Of a DNA stretch of 53,068 nt, positions 51,927 through 53,068 are shown one piece after another; within the stretch, counting starts at the first letter, position 1; every line of letters begins with the position of its first letter. The position numbers and the translations under genes are program-made. The notes beneath the pieces were generated by a model. The model saw nothing but the letters and a program-made list of their open reading frames with translations. It was not told the DNA's origin and did not search any database. Origin of the DNA: CBFIDA01 sp965661085 (GTDB lineage Bacteria; Pseudomonadota; Gammaproteobacteria; Comchoanobacterales; Comchoanobacteraceae); NCBI GenBank assembly GCA_965661085.1, contig CBFIDA010000009.1, positions 1-53,068 on the forward strand, written 5' to 3'.

Positions 51927-53068
51927 ATGCCAACACTTTTTGCCTTAATGGACTGCAATAATTTCTACGCCTCATGCGAACGGGTCTTTGACCCAGCCCT
52001 GGCAAAAAAACCCATTGTCATTTTATCCAACAACGATGGCTGCATTGTGGCGCGTTCTAATGAAGCCAAACGATTGGGCATTCCCATGGCAGCCCCCATA
52101 CACCTCTACCAACAGTGCGTTAAAATGCACCAAATCCAGGTTTTTTCTTCCAACTACACATTGTATGGTGACATGTCTGATCGTGTGATGCGATCATTGG
52201 CCATGATGGTGCCTGATATGGAAGTTTATTCAATCGATGAGGCTTTCATACAGTGGCCAGATGACAGACCTTCAAATCTATTGGAGACATGCATGCGCAT
52301 TCGCCTGAACATTTTGCAATGGACAGGCATCCCTGTATCCATTGGGGTAGGGCGCACCAAAACACAAGCCAAGTTGGCCAATAAAATTGCCAAAAAGTGT
52401 GCAAATGGTGTCTATGTGTTGCTGAACCCAACAGATCTGGCGGCACAAAGAACACAAACACCTGTTGAAGACATTTGGGGCATTGGCCCACGTCAGACAC
52501 GTCGCTTACATGGTTTAGGGATCCTGAATGCGGAACAGCTTGTACATGCCAATCCACAAATCATGCGGCGTTTGTTTGGTGTGACCATGGCACGGACCAT
52601 GCGTGAACTGAAAGGCGATGCCTGTTTACGTCTTGACGACATTCAGCCAAAAAAAAATATCATGGCCTCAAAGTCTTTTGGATGCCCCATCACACAGTGT
52701 TCAGACATCGAAGAAGCATTGGCATGCCATGTGATGCGCGCTTGGGAAAAACTGCGTCAACAACAGCATCTTGCAACAGGCATACATGTTTTTTTACACA
52801 CCAACCCTTTTGACAATCGGCAAAAATACTACAGCAATCAACGGTCGTATACGCTCACCAAGCCTTCCGATCATCCAACCGAGATGATCCATATCGCCAA
52901 AAGCATGCTACGCACACTGTATCAACCTGGCCATCGCTATAAAAAAGTAGGGGTCGGGCTGCTTGGCTTGATTCCAAAACATCAACCACAGCAAAAGGCA
53001 TTGTGGCCAATGATGGATGCCACAATGTTTGATGCAAAAGCCATCAAGGTCTTTGAGCAAATCAATCA
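51927..53068 (+). CDS. umuC: UmuC, catalytic subunit of DNA polymerase V (cut by the window end)
   Basis: UmuC is a Y-family polymerase that copies past lesions. The 380 codons seen begin MPTLFALMDCNNFYASCERV, with the first catalytic Asp, then VILSNNDGCIVARSNEAKRL and the second metal site in EVYSIDEAF. GVGRTKTQAKLANKIAKK and WGIGPRQTRRLHGLGI (thumb helix-hairpin-helix) follow, and the little-finger domain from about residue 240. No stop occurs before 53068, so about 40 residues are missing if the length is typical. Confidence 0.95.
   Translation, partial: MPTLFALMDCNNFYASCERVFDPALAKKPIVILSNNDGCIVARSNEAKRLGIPMAAPIHLYQQCVKMHQIQVFSSNYTLYGDMSDRVMRSLAMMVPDMEVYSIDEAFIQWPDDRPSNLLETCMRIRLNILQWTGIPVSIGVGRTKTQAKLANKIAKKCANGVYVLLNPTDLAAQRTQTPVEDIWGIGPRQTRRLHGLGILNAEQLVHANPQIMRRLFGVTMARTMRELKGDACLRLDDIQPKKNIMASKSFGCPITQCSDIEEALACHVMRAWEKLRQQQHLATGIHVFLHTNPFDNRQKYYSNQRSYTLTKPSDHPTEMIHIAKSMLRTLYQPGHRYKKVGVGLLGLIPKHQPQQKALWPMMDATMFDAKAIKVFEQIN

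Overview
The window is a piece of a gammaproteobacterial chromosome. Gene neighbourhoods match that class: clpA-infA, yibN-grxC-secB, msbA-lpxK, gyrA/cmk/rpsA, ftsK/serS, yccA beside tRNA-Ser(UGA), uvrY-uvrC-pgsA followed by tRNA-Gly, tRNA-Cys and tRNA-Leu, and lolF-lolD. Ankyrin-repeat, U-box and kinase-like genes, together with gene loss and decay, suggest a host-associated member of the Legionellales or a similar lineage. This is inference; the species cannot be named from the sequence. Housekeeping genes look intact. Coding sequence becomes AT-richer and less tidy after about 41.9 kb, and one run of ten N marks an assembly gap. || Layout. 0-2.7 kb: clpA and infA. 2.7-7.4 kb (minus): leucine catabolism genes liuA, a thiolase, liuB and liuC. 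7.6-11.5 kb (plus): yibN, grxC, secB, then msbA and lpxK. 11.5-19.3 kb (minus): a probable operon running from an acetoacetyl-CoA synthetase gene broken by one in-frame TGA, through minC and minD (no minE), to leucine dehydrogenase and branched-chain 2-oxoacid dehydrogenase E1 alpha, E1 beta and E2. 19.4-24.1 kb: trxB, mvaB (HMG-CoA lyase), an MTA/SAH-deaminase-like gene and an SbmA/BacA-like membrane protein. 24.3-29.3 kb: gyrA, cmk, rpsA. 29.4-35 kb: an MFS transporter, a methyltransferase, ftsK, serS. 35.2-41.9 kb: yccA, tRNA-Ser, uvrY-uvrC-pgsA, three tRNAs, lolF-lolD. 41.9-49.3 kb: an accessory stretch with a frameshifted kinase-like/membrane gene, yaaA, trhO, a multi-pass membrane protein ending in a U-box, and an ankyrin protein with a membrane segment. 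49.6-53.1 kb: an APH-like protein, then umuD, a DUF3429 membrane gene and umuC, which runs off the end. || How the genes work together. Leucine dehydrogenase, the E1/E2 complex, LiuA, LiuB, LiuC and MvaB form a nearly complete route from leucine to acetoacetate and acetyl-CoA. Acetoacetyl-CoA synthetase and the thiolase would return acetoacetate to acetyl-CoA. The methylcrotonyl-CoA carboxylase alpha subunit and the dehydrogenase E3 are not in the window, and the synthetase is interrupted. Envelope functions are well represented: SecB, MsbA, LpxK, LolFD, PgsA, YccA. || The most interesting part is the 41.9-49.3 kb stretch. It has eukaryote-like domains combined with membrane segments, and several reading-frame breaks that each look like one missing base, while the core genes around it have none.
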